From Methylobacillus caricis (GTDB taxonomy: Bacteria; Pseudomonadota; Gammaproteobacteria; Burkholderiales; Methylophilaceae), in assembly GCF_020532705.1 (NCBI RefSeq), contig NZ_JAJAVD010000001.1, positions 186,001-250,000 of the forward strand: 64,000 nucleotides of DNA, written 5' to 3'. The position numbers and the translations under genes were made by a program. This document shows, in pieces, positions 55,256 through 63,779 of this stretch. The notes below the pieces were generated by a model, which was not told the DNA's origin, did not search any database, and saw nothing but the letters and a program-made list of their open reading frames with translations. Position 1 is the stretch's first letter; each line of letters begins with the position of its first letter.

Positions 55256-57844
55256 ATGCTATTTAACCACGCATCTCAGGAAGAACTCTATCCAACTTTC
55301 TGGAGTCATTATTCACCCCTCATCATTGCGTTGATGATTGGCGGGTTGCTGGCGGCTTTTACCTTCTATCTTGATTGGGTAGAGGCAGAGGCGGCACAGA
55401 AAAGCGAGCGGGACCACATTGCAAATATTGCCTCCAGCGTGCGTGCCAAGCTGGAGGCAGAGCTCAATAGCTCCTTGCATCTCGGGCAGGGGCTTGTGAC
55501 CTACATTTCAGCGAATCCCCAGGCCTCCGAACGGGATTTTGAGCGGATTTCCACCAATCTGATCAAGTACGGTCGGCATGTTAAAGCCATTACCGTCGCT
55601 CCCAACAATGTGGTTCGCTATGTCTATCCTCTGGCCGGGAATGAAAAAGTACTGGGTTTACGCTATCAGGATGGTGTTAACCACCGTGATAGCCCTTCAC
55701 CTGCTGCAGAAGATTTTCAGGCCAGTCTCGCCGGCCCGGTGAACCTGGTTCAGGGCGGACGGGGATTGATCCACCGGTTGCCGGTTTTTATCGATGATGA
55801 TCATGCCCAGGCGTCTTATTGGGGAATCGTTTCTGTTGTATTGGATATTGACTCCCTGCTTGATGCTGCAGGACTGGCGCCCACAGAGACAGTCATTAAA
55901 TATGCCTTGCGACGTATCTCCCGATCAGGTGTTGAAGAGGGGATGATATATGGGGAGAGTTTGGTGTTTAACCACAATCCCATTTTGCTTGACGTTTCAT
56001 TGATTGAATCATCTCCCTGGCAGTTGGCGGCAGTGCCTGCACAAGAGCCACATAGCCTCAACGATCGGCAGGTGTTGGTACGCCTGGTCGGCGGGATTGT
56101 ATCCCTTGTACTGACTGTGCTTATTTATGTCTGGTTACGAGGGGTGCGAAGCCTGCGCTTGCACAATGCCCAAGCACGCCTGGCAACCAGTGTTCTGGAG
56201 TCGTCCAGCGAAGGTGTGGTGATTGCCAATGCTTATGATGAAGTCGTGACGGTGAATCCTGCCGTCAGCAAAATCACTGGTCATGAATCTAGTGACTTCC
56301 TGAGCAAGTCTTTCAATTCTTTATTGGCGGAACCTATGTCTGCCGAGCAACAGGCCAGTATGCAGTCAGCGCTGAGCCGGCAAGGATTCTGGCAGGAGGA
56401 AACCTGGCTGCGGCACAAGAATGGCCATGTTTTCCCTGTGGCATTGACGATTACGGTGGTGCATGACGAACATAGTGTCGCCGTCAGTTTTGTCAATACC
56501 TTCAGCGATATCAGCGAGCGGAAGCTTGCAGAGGAGCGTATTTATAATCTTGCCCATCAGGATGCGTTGACCGGGCTGCCGAACCGGATTGATATTTATG
56601 CCAAGCTCGAGCAGAAAATGCAGGCTGCTGATAATAAATGCAAGTTTGCCATCATGCTCCTGGATCTGGATAACTTCAAAATCATCAACGACACATTGGG
56701 CCATTATGTGGGAGATCGGTTATTGATCGAGGTGGCGCAACGCCTGACGTCTGCAGTCAGCAAGCAAGATATTGTGGCCCGGCTGGGCGGGGATGAGTTT
56801 GTCGTTGTGCTGACCAATGTGGAGGCGCAAGCGATGGTGAGCAGTGTGGCTGAGAAAGTTCTGTATCGCTTGGCGCAGGCTTATTTGATTGATGGGTATG
56901 AGTTACATTCATCTTCCAGCATAGGGATTGGTTTTTTCCCTAATGATGGAGGCGACATCAACAGCCTGTTCAAGAATGTTGACACTGCCATGTATGAGGC
57001 AAAGTCGAGAGGTAAAAATAATTACAAGTTCTTTACCGAGAGGATGCGCGAACAGATTGATGAGCGCTTGCGCATGGAAAGCCATTTGCGTCAGGCCATA
57101 GTCCGGCATGAATTTGTGCTGCACTACCAGCCACAGGTTGACCTGACTTCAGGCCGTGTCAGTGGGGTTGAGGCGCTGGTTCGCTGGAACCATCCTGAAT
57201 GGGGGATGGTTTCTCCTGATAAATTCATTAGAATTGCGGAAGAGTGCAACCTGATTATTCCCCTTGGAGAATGGGTGTTGCAGGAAGCCTGCAGGCAGTC
57301 TAGCGAGTGGCGAGCCCAAGGGCTGGGAGATATCTGTATGTCGGTCAATATTTCTGCCCGGCAGCTACAATCAAGGCTTTTTTTCAGCCTGATCGATCAT
57401 CTCATCGTCCAACATGATATCAAACCGGGTGCTCTTGAGTTGGAGATTACCGAAAGCGTGGCGATGGATAATCCAGAAAAAACAATTCCACGCATGAAGA
57501 AACTCCGGGATAAAGGGGTGGCGCTAGCGATTGATGATTTTGGCACGGGGTATTCATCCCTCAGTTATTTGAAGCTATTGCCATTGACCCGGTTGAAAAT
57601 TGACCGGTCCTTTGTCAAGGACATAGAGACAGACCCGAATGATGCCGCAATTTGTGCAGCAACCATCGCACTTGCCCATATCCTTGATCTGGGATTGGTT
57701 GCGGAAGGGGTTGAAACCGATGCGCAACTGCAATATCTGCGACAGCAGGGATGTGATACTGCGCAAGGCTATTATTTCAGTAAGCCCTTGCCTGCAGAGG
57801 GTCTGGTGCAATTTGTATCAAGACATCAGGGTGTGATGAATTGA
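55256..57844 (+). CDS. CHASE-PAS-GGDEF-EAL cyclic-di-GMP signalling protein
   Basis: The 862-residue inner-membrane protein has a helix (about 19-39), a periplasmic CHASE-type sensor (about 75-265), a second helix (about 278-298) and a PAS domain (about 305-430). GGDEF at residues 511-515 is intact (RLGGDEFVVVL), and the EAL domain starts GVEALVRWNHPEWG (Glu639). The EAL metal and catalytic motifs appear intact (ELEITES, AIDDFGTGYSSLSYLK, KIDRSFV, AEGVET). It could both make and degrade cyclic-di-GMP; the direction is unknown. It lies 30 bases upstream of a second GGDEF gene. Confidence 0.87.
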   Translation: MLFNHASQEELYPTFWSHYSPLIIALMIGGLLAAFTFYLDWVEAEAAQKSERDHIANIASSVRAKLEAELNSSLHLGQGLVTYISANPQASERDFERISTNLIKYGRHVKAITVAPNNVVRYVYPLAGNEKVLGLRYQDGVNHRDSPSPAAEDFQASLAGPVNLVQGGRGLIHRLPVFIDDDHAQASYWGIVSVVLDIDSLLDAAGLAPTETVIKYALRRISRSGVEEGMIYGESLVFNHNPILLDVSLIESSPWQLAAVPAQEPHSLNDRQVLVRLVGGIVSLVLTVLIYVWLRGVRSLRLHNAQARLATSVLESSSEGVVIANAYDEVVTVNPAVSKITGHESSDFLSKSFNSLLAEPMSAEQQASMQSALSRQGFWQEETWLRHKNGHVFPVALTITVVHDEHSVAVSFVNTFSDISERKLAEERIYNLAHQDALTGLPNRIDIYAKLEQKMQAADNKCKFAIMLLDLDNFKIINDTLGHYVGDRLLIEVAQRLTSAVSKQDIVARLGGDEFVVVLTNVEAQAMVSSVAEKVLYRLAQAYLIDGYELHSSSSIGIGFFPNDGGDINSLFKNVDTAMYEAKSRGKNNYKFFTERMREQIDERLRMESHLRQAIVRHEFVLHYQPQVDLTSGRVSGVEALVRWNHPEWGMVSPDKFIRIAEECNLIIPLGEWVLQEACRQSSEWRAQGLGDICMSVNISARQLQSRLFFSLIDHLIVQHDIKPGALELEITESVAMDNPEKTIPRMKKLRDKGVALAIDDFGTGYSSLSYLKLLPLTRLKIDRSFVKDIETDPNDAAICAATIALAHILDLGLVAEGVETDAQLQYLRQQGCDTAQGYYFSKPLPAEGLVQFVSRHQGVMN

Positions 57845-57874
57845 TGGTGGTATAAAGTGAGGGCTGTTTAAGGG

Positions 57875-59731
57875 ATGGGGAATATGCTTGGGCGATTGAT
57901 CCTTGTGTGGCTGGCATGTTGCCATGCATATGCATGGGCGCAGCCTGCTACCCTGAGCCTTGATACTGTTACTCCTTTTGCCAGTGCCACCCCCTTCCTG
58001 AGATACCTGGAAGATACCCAGGACAGGTTCACAATAGCTACCTTGCCCAGGCTTTCTGATGACAGCAGGCTGTGGCGATCTGCCGCGAATGGCAATGGTA
58101 GTGTCAATTTTGGCTATTCGTCATCAACTCACTGGTTTGCACTGACGGTCGATGTCAAGCCTGGAGCACCAGCCAAATGGTTGCTTGAGATTGCATTTGC
58201 CTCGCTGGATCAGGCATGGGTCTACGTGCCTCAAGCCAATGGGGATTACGCCATGCAATTGTCTGGAGATATCTATCCGTTCGAAGCGCGTCCCTACCCA
58301 CATAGAAACCTGATTTTTCCTGTTTCTTTATCCTCCGGGAAACATACGATTTATATCAAGGTCCGCTCCCAGGGCAGTGTGACAGTGCCGGTAAACTTAT
58401 GGCAGATTGAAGCCAAGCATAGCGACGACCAGCACACCTATTCGTTGTTGAGTATTTATTACGGTGCATTGCTGGCGCTCTTTTTTTACAACTTCCTGAT
58501 TTATCTATCGACACGCGAGTCGGTATTCCTCTTTTATGTTGCGTTTGTCGGCAGCATGATCGTGGCCCAGGCATCGCTGAATGGGCTGGGCAACCAGTTC
58601 CTCTGGCCGGACTGGCCTGGCTGGGGCAACATGGCTTTGCCTTGCGGCATGGCCGCCACAGGCTTTTTCGGTGCCTTGTTCAGCCGTAACTTTCTCAATA
58701 CGTATGTCAAGTTCCCGCGATTGGATCGCATCATCCTGGCGTTTGCCGTGTTGTTTGCATTTATCTTTTATTCACCGATGCTGGTTTCGTACCATTTTGC
58801 AGCAATTGCTGTCTCGATTTCTGGCATATTGTTTGCCCTGTTTATTACATTGGTGGCGATCGGCTCGTATTTTGATAAAAACCCTGGGGCGTTTTATTTC
58901 TTGCTCGCCTGGGGGGCAGTGTTGGCTGGAGTGGTGGTATTGGGCTTGCGCAATCTAGGATGGGTGCAAACCAATGCATTCACCATTTATTCCATGCAGA
59001 TTGGGTCGGCAATTGAAATGCTGATGCTGTCATTCGCCCTGGCTGACCGGATTACCATCATGCGCAAGGAAAAAGAACAGGCACAGCGCGATACACTGAA
59101 TGCCAAGCAGGACCTGGTGGATACACTGATCAAGTCTGAGCAGGAACTGGAAGAGCGCGTGGCATTGCGTACCAAGGAAATCGAGGCCGTGAATACACAG
59201 TTGCGCCATAAGGAGCGCGAGCTTAGATATATGGCCCTTCACGATGCCTTGACTGGTTTGGCAAATCGCACCTTGATGAATGATACTTTGAAGCGTGCAA
59301 TTGCCCGCCGGGAGCGCGACAAGAATAAAGTCAAAGTGGCTGTATTGGTGATTGATCTGGACGGTTTTAAAGAGGTGAATGATTCATATGGGCATGCTGC
59401 AGGCGATCTTGTATTGCAGGTGGTTGCTGCGCGCTTACGCAAGGTGACGCGGGTGAGCGATGTGACAGCGCGCCTGGGAGGCGATGAATTCGTGGTGGTA
59501 CTGGAAGATATCCATGGTGTGGATGATGCCATCAGGATTTCGGAGAAGCTGGTACAAGAACTTGCACGTCCGGTTGAAGGCGGCTTCCATGTGTCCGCCA
59601 GTATTGGTATTGCATTGACCGGGGACAAACCTGTCACGGCGGACCAGTTAATCAAGATGGCAGACCGGGCGATGTATCAGGCCAAACTGTTGGGTCGTAA
59701 CCGCTGGGTGATTGCCGAAGATGAAGCATAA
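57875..59731 (+). CDS. 7TMR-DISM diguanylate cyclase
   Basis: The 618-residue protein has a signal peptide (LILVWLACCHAYAWA), a periplasmic DISMED2-like beta domain (about 30-175), seven predicted helices (about 185-385) and a coiled-coil (about 395-450). A C-terminal GGDEF domain has the intact motif at residues 535-539 (RLGGDEFVVVLED) and an HDALTGLANR start. It is expected to produce cyclic-di-GMP in response to a periplasmic ligand. A start at ATG 57884 has better spacing from AAGGGA and gives a cleaner signal peptide. It probably forms an operon with the preceding gene. Confidence 0.86.
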   Translation: MGNMLGRLILVWLACCHAYAWAQPATLSLDTVTPFASATPFLRYLEDTQDRFTIATLPRLSDDSRLWRSAANGNGSVNFGYSSSTHWFALTVDVKPGAPAKWLLEIAFASLDQAWVYVPQANGDYAMQLSGDIYPFEARPYPHRNLIFPVSLSSGKHTIYIKVRSQGSVTVPVNLWQIEAKHSDDQHTYSLLSIYYGALLALFFYNFLIYLSTRESVFLFYVAFVGSMIVAQASLNGLGNQFLWPDWPGWGNMALPCGMAATGFFGALFSRNFLNTYVKFPRLDRIILAFAVLFAFIFYSPMLVSYHFAAIAVSISGILFALFITLVAIGSYFDKNPGAFYFLLAWGAVLAGVVVLGLRNLGWVQTNAFTIYSMQIGSAIEMLMLSFALADRITIMRKEKEQAQRDTLNAKQDLVDTLIKSEQELEERVALRTKEIEAVNTQLRHKERELRYMALHDALTGLANRTLMNDTLKRAIARRERDKNKVKVAVLVIDLDGFKEVNDSYGHAAGDLVLQVVAARLRKVTRVSDVTARLGGDEFVVVLEDIHGVDDAIRISEKLVQELARPVEGGFHVSASIGIALTGDKPVTADQLIKMADRAMYQAKLLGRNRWVIAEDEA

Positions 59732-59843
59732 AATAAGGCACTCAGAACTATACGCAACTTTTTTGTTGAGCATATGTCCCTTTTTAAGGGATTTTGGCTG
59801 CAGGAATTTCCTGACTCCATTCAAATATCAATAAGGCAGCGCC

Positions 59844-61109
59844 ATGAATCTTTTTAAAAAGTATAAGAAGTTTTTCCAGTTTGTTTTTTTAGTAGTAGCT
59901 GGCTTTATCATTTTTCTAGCCGGTGCCAATCAATACCACATGCAATGGTGGCCTTTCGGATATGGTTACTTTGCTCATGTAGATGTTGATGAGATAGTGC
60001 CCGAACCTCAGCAGACCAAGATTTCGTCCATTTTCGGCACTCAGGATCTCCAGGTTCGCGATTTGCCATTCAATGACAAATATCCTACCGGCCCTTTCGA
60101 GATACTGGCAGAAAAACACTTTCTGTTTATTACCAAGTGTGGCGATGTCTACTTCACCAAGCTTAATGAGGCTGGTGATATGGAAATTACCAAGCAGGGC
60201 GACCGCCTGAGTAAGGGCAGCCTGACGGAAACTCAAGGGGAAGCTGACAGCAGGGATGATGACCTGGTGTACTGTAAGGAGCTTGCAGGCGTCAAGGACT
60301 CACTGTTGGCGGATAACATATTGTATGTGGCGTATACCACCTGGGATAGTGAGAATAATGGTGCCAGGCTTGCTGTTTCTGCATTTGAATTGGATGTGGA
60401 AAGTGCAGAGCTGACTTATCGCCGGGATATTTTCATCAGCCATCCTGCGGTCAAAGAACCTTTCCTCGGACACCAGGTGGGCGGCAAGCTGGTGCTGGGT
60501 GCTGACGATAAAACCATGTTTCTCAGTGTTGGCGATTTTTCCAAACCTCAAGGCGTACAAGACCCCTCAACTTCATTGGGCAAGATGATCAAGATCAACC
60601 TGCGCGATTTCAGCTCCGAGGTATATGCCTCCGGTTTGCGGTCTCCTTCTGGCGGCTTGTATTTTGACCGCGAGAGTAATGAACTCTGGGAAACTGAGCA
60701 TGGCCCCAAGGGGGGGGATGAAATCAACCTGATCAAGCCCGGCAAGAACTATGGCTGGCCGCTGGTGAGTTATGGCACGCTTTATGAGCGTGAGGGCATG
60801 GGCAATTACTACGGTAATAAATACAACTCGCATGAAAACTTTGAAAAGCCCGCTTTTGTTTTTATCCCGTCAGTCGGGGTAGGGGCTATTGCCAAGTATC
60901 CCAAGACAGGCAAGAACGAATATTGGGAGAACGGTTTCTTTGTGGCAGGCATGGCAGCAAACACATTGCTCTATATGCGTAAAGAGGGTGAGCGGCTGCT
61001 ATACGCGGAACCGGTATTGAACGATTACCGGATTCGAGTGCTGAAGATAGACAAAAACGGGCGTTTCTTCATGAAGACCGATAACGACCAGTTCCTCTGG
61101 ACTGAATAG
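59844..61109 (+). CDS. PQQ-dependent sugar dehydrogenase-like beta-propeller protein, membrane-anchored
   Basis: The 421-residue protein has an N-terminal signal anchor (about residues 10-28). A glucose/sorbosone-dehydrogenase-type six-bladed propeller follows, with SLGKMIKINLRDFSSEVYASGLRSPSGGLYFDRESNELWETEHGPKGGDEINLIKPGKNYGWPLVSYG (written here as the conserved block near residues 245-315). This block holds the GLRNPxG-like and ExGPxGGDE motifs of PQQ aldose dehydrogenases. The catalytic His of soluble glucose dehydrogenase was not located, so activity is uncertain. It stands alone after a 112-base gap. Confidence 0.75.
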   Translation: MNLFKKYKKFFQFVFLVVAGFIIFLAGANQYHMQWWPFGYGYFAHVDVDEIVPEPQQTKISSIFGTQDLQVRDLPFNDKYPTGPFEILAEKHFLFITKCGDVYFTKLNEAGDMEITKQGDRLSKGSLTETQGEADSRDDDLVYCKELAGVKDSLLADNILYVAYTTWDSENNGARLAVSAFELDVESAELTYRRDIFISHPAVKEPFLGHQVGGKLVLGADDKTMFLSVGDFSKPQGVQDPSTSLGKMIKINLRDFSSEVYASGLRSPSGGLYFDRESNELWETEHGPKGGDEINLIKPGKNYGWPLVSYGTLYEREGMGNYYGNKYNSHENFEKPAFVFIPSVGVGAIAKYPKTGKNEYWENGFFVAGMAANTLLYMRKEGERLLYAEPVLNDYRIRVLKIDKNGRFFMKTDNDQFLWTE

Positions 61110-61163
61110 GTCCTGCTGTGGGCCTGGTACTGTTTCCGCACTAATCCCTGGTTGGCCCGGGGT

Positions 61164-61811
61164 TTAGTGTGGGAGCTGTTCTGGCAATATCAGCAAGTGA
61201 TGCCGCATGGCATAGAAAATAAAATCCGCATTGCTCTTGAAGTTGAGTTTTTTCAAAACCCGGCTCCTGAATACACTCACTGCCCCGGTGCTGACATTCA
61301 ACTCCTTTGCCACGGTGGAAATGGGCTTCCTCTGGATAAACTTCAAGAAAACCTGGAATTCGCGGTTGGACAAGGATTCGTGTGGCAAAGGGGCAGAATG
61401 TGCTACTAAGGCCTCTTTGAAGTCCTCTGACAAGTAATACTTTTCTGCGCTGACCTGGTGAATGGCATCCAGCAAGTCCTGCTCGCTAGCGTGCTTATTC
61501 AGGTATCCCTTGCAGCCGCAACGAATGAAATTCACCACAAATTCATTTTCTTCATTGTTGCTTAAAATCAACACCGGTATGCGGGGAGCAATCTGTCTGA
61601 GATGGGTAAGGATTTCAAGTCCGTCTGTTTTTGGCATGGAAATGTTGATCATGACAAGGTGAATGCGTTTCCTCGCGATCAATGGCTTTAGTTTTGCATC
61701 CTCAATATGTGCAAATTCATGAGTAATACTCAAGTCCTTATCCTGCTCTACCAAATGTCGCAGAGAATAATTAATGAGGTTATCGTCACTGATTAATGCG
61801 ATTTTTTTCAT
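61164..61811 (-). CDS. NarL/LuxR-type regulator with atypical receiver domain
   Basis: The 215-residue protein has an N-terminal receiver-like domain (about 1-120) and a LuxR helix-turn-helix (about 145-205; LSNREFQVFLKFIQRKPISTVAKELNVSTGAVSVFRSRVLKKLNF). The acidic pair Asp9-Asp10, the Ser in LILSNN and the Lys in GYLNKHAS are kept. The phospho-acceptor position holds Asn56 (VMINISMPKTDG), so normal phosphorylation is not expected. ATG at 61811 gives the standard start; a TTG at 61838 is an alternative. No sensor kinase is adjacent. It is divergent from the membrane protein gene at 62079. Confidence 0.83.
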   Translation of the reverse strand: MKKIALISDDNLINYSLRHLVEQDKDLSITHEFAHIEDAKLKPLIARKRIHLVMINISMPKTDGLEILTHLRQIAPRIPVLILSNNEENEFVVNFIRCGCKGYLNKHASEQDLLDAIHQVSAEKYYLSEDFKEALVAHSAPLPHESLSNREFQVFLKFIQRKPISTVAKELNVSTGAVSVFRSRVLKKLNFKSNADFIFYAMRHHLLILPEQLPH

Positions 61812-61867
61812 GAGAGTCAGGCAATAGTTTTTGAACAATAATCATAGTCAGGTCATCAGAATAGTCA

Positions 61868-61971
61868 TGTAGGACTACAAAGTAATTGTTTGTAGGACAG
61901 GATAAGTAGTTGTAGCTGACGTCTTTTTTCTTTCCATTTCACCATGTTCCTCAGTCAGTATTGTCCTACAT
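61868..61971. repeat. GTAGGAC direct and inverted repeats in the regulator/membrane-protein intergenic region
   Basis: GTAGGAC occurs at 61869-61875 and 61892-61898, and its complement GTCCTAC at 61963-61969. The outer copies extend to 9-base arms (ATGTAGGAC at 61868-61876 region and GTCCTACAT to 61971). They lie in the 267-base divergent space next to the LuxR-type gene and may be its binding sites. Confidence 0.5.
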
Positions 61972-62078
61972 GGATTAAAGCCAATGCCTGATGCTTACCT
62001 GGGGACCAGTCCATTAAGCTTGCGCCAAGCTTGATACAAAGCTTGGTAGTTAAAACAACTTTAAACTAGGAGGCTAAA

Positions 62079-63035
62079 ATGGCGACGGTTCACAATGATG
62101 TAATCAGCACGAGTGCTGACGGATTGATTTCACGCATTTCATGGCGTGCAATATTGGCGGGTTTAGCTGTTGCAGTGGCTGTGCAATTGATTCTGAGTTT
62201 GCTTGGTACCGGCATTGGCTTCAGTTTTGTGGATCCGGTTGAAGCCGGGGCCACTCCTTCGGCCAGTAGTTTTGGTATTGGGGCAGCCTTGTGGTGGGTT
62301 GTGTCGTGGATACTCTCATTGGTTGCCGGTTCTATTGTGGCTGTTTTTTCATCTGATGTGATCACCCGTTGCCGCGGTGCCTTGCTGGGGATTGTCATTT
62401 GGGCTCTGGCAACCATTGTTGGCGCTTGTGTGTTCAGTAACCTGGTGGGTGGTGCGTTCAAAACAGCGGGCGCCGCTGTTGGCGTTGCCGGGACAGGAGC
62501 TGCGGCTGCTGGCGCAATGCTGGCCACAGGCGATGGGCAATCTGCCTCTGAACTTGGCTTTGATGACTTGAAGTTCCAGATACAGGATTTCATTCGTAAT
62601 GCCAAAGGCAGCATCGACCAGCAAATTGCCGAGGGCGCCAGTGATACCGACACCCCACCTGCATCTAATAATAGGCGTGGTGAGTCAAATGCCCGTCATG
62701 GGCAGCATGCGGTTTATTGGCAGGCATTGACCAAGTATCTGTCGAATACGGATGAAGCCAGCAAGGCGGTAGACCGGGAGCGCGTAGTGGCTACTCTTGC
62801 AGACGCTGCCGGTGTTTCCAAAGATCAGGCTGATGCCGAGGTGCAGAAGCTAGAGGCTGCATATGAGCAAGCCAAGCAGAAAGCCAAGGAAGCCGCAGAC
62901 AAGGCAGCCAGCGCTGCCGCTCATTTTGCTTTGTGGGCAACGCTTGGTTTTATCCTAAGTCTCCTGGCGGCTGCACTTGCGGGTTCATACACTGCTCGCA
63001 GCCTTACCCCAGTTAACGTCAACCGTACATATTAA
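62079..63035 (+). CDS. Multi-helix membrane protein of unknown function (YrzE/TIGR04086-like N-terminus)
   Basis: The 318-residue protein has predicted helices at about 24-47, 66-90, 98-120 and 284-303. A Gly/Ala-rich stretch (124-150) and a soluble Ala/Lys/Gln-rich coiled-coil-like region (about 225-282) lie between. The start ISWRAILAGLAVAVAVQLILSLLGTGIG is typical of a proteobacterial family of unnamed membrane proteins. The AGGAGG Shine-Dalgarno is strong. It is followed after 13 bases by a 23-residue membrane peptide gene, then a terminator. Confidence 0.7.
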   Translation: MATVHNDVISTSADGLISRISWRAILAGLAVAVAVQLILSLLGTGIGFSFVDPVEAGATPSASSFGIGAALWWVVSWILSLVAGSIVAVFSSDVITRCRGALLGIVIWALATIVGACVFSNLVGGAFKTAGAAVGVAGTGAAAAGAMLATGDGQSASELGFDDLKFQIQDFIRNAKGSIDQQIAEGASDTDTPPASNNRRGESNARHGQHAVYWQALTKYLSNTDEASKAVDRERVVATLADAAGVSKDQADAEVQKLEAAYEQAKQKAKEAADKAASAAAHFALWATLGFILSLLAAALAGSYTARSLTPVNVNRTY

Positions 63036-63048
63036 AAGGAGTGTTCTT

Positions 63049-63120
63049 ATGCCTTATATCATTGCATGGCTGCTAGGTGTGCCTGCCATTGTGCTGGTAT
63101 TGATCTGGTTGGTTTTCTAA
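63049..63120 (+). CDS. 23-residue single-helix membrane peptide
   Basis: An ATG-to-TAA frame of 24 codons encodes a short hydrophobic peptide (MPYIIAWLLGVPAIVLVLIW then LVF), all of it one transmembrane helix. AAAAGGAG lies 8 bases upstream, a strong ribosome site. It sits between the membrane protein gene and a good terminator, so it is almost certainly on the same mRNA. Small proteins of this kind occur beside similar membrane genes, but I cannot name a function. Confidence 0.7.
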   Translation: MPYIIAWLLGVPAIVLVLIWLVF

Positions 63121-63143
63121 CTCCAAATTAATCTCAGTTTAAG

Positions 63144-63173
63144 CGCCCATATCTCCCCGATATGGGCGTTTTT
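63144..63173 (+). terminator. Rho-independent terminator after the small membrane peptide gene
   Basis: A perfect 10-bp stem CGCCCATATC/GATATGGGCG with a 5-base loop is followed by TTTTTATT. Confidence 0.92.
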
Positions 63174-63258
63174 ATTGGTGCGATTGACGTGTCGGTATTC
63201 TCTGACAATAAGTTAATCGCCAGTCCTATATTCCCTGTTTTTTATCTGGTTAATATAT

Positions 63259-63314
63259 ACCAACGATAACAAAACATGATTCGCAGGGTAAACGCCCTGC
63301 CAGGTTTTGTTGGT
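63259..63314 (+). repeat. Compound stem-loop upstream of a small secreted protein gene
   Basis: Outer arms ACCAA plus CAAAAC (with a 6-base bulge) pair with GTTTTGTTGGT, and an inner GCAGGG/CCCTGC stem has a 6-base loop. No U-tract follows. It may be a leader structure for the gene at 63403 or a small dispersed repeat. Confidence 0.35.
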
Positions 63315-63402
63315 AAATGCGCCACAAGCCAGTGTGCATGAAAAAGGCAATTACTTGGATAGAGCGAACCTGATTGCGTCAGATGATAAGGAGATAAGGA
63401 TA

Positions 63403-63693
63403 ATGAAGAAATCCTGCATAATGACAAACATTTTATTGATCACTTTCCTGTCTGCAATTGCAGGTGCTGCAGGCGCAGGGGAACTCTGCTATAGCGAATT
63501 GAAGCATGCCTTCCCAGTACATGGAGATACCAAAGGCTTGCTTAGCATCGGTGTATATCAGGCACCAGTTAAGAATGGTATCCAGCAAAGTCAGCCTACA
63601 CAGTTCAAGCGTTATCAAAAGCCGGTGTTGTCGGAAAAAGGGACCTGTCTCTATAAGCCTTCTGGTTTCAAGAGTTCCTCAATCAAGATGTAA
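63403..63693 (+). CDS. Small secreted protein of unknown function
   Basis: The 96-residue protein has a signal peptide (MTNILLITFLSAIAGAAGAG region) and a mature part with two Cys (LCYSEL, GTCLYK) that could pair. It is rich in Lys and Gln. No family is recognised. The ATG at 63403 is preferred because AAGGAG and AAGGA lie just upstream; a longer reading from 63307 has a non-signal N-terminus. It precedes the partial gene at 63780 by 86 bases. Confidence 0.6.
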   Translation: MKKSCIMTNILLITFLSAIAGAAGAGELCYSELKHAFPVHGDTKGLLSIGVYQAPVKNGIQQSQPTQFKRYQKPVLSEKGTCLYKPSGFKSSSIKM

Positions 63694-63779
63694 CGCTTGA
63701 TGGTGTGCTTGCGTTATAGGACGCAGCATTCTTTGCTTTAACCGGCTTTTCATCATTTATCTTCACCATAAGGGATCAT

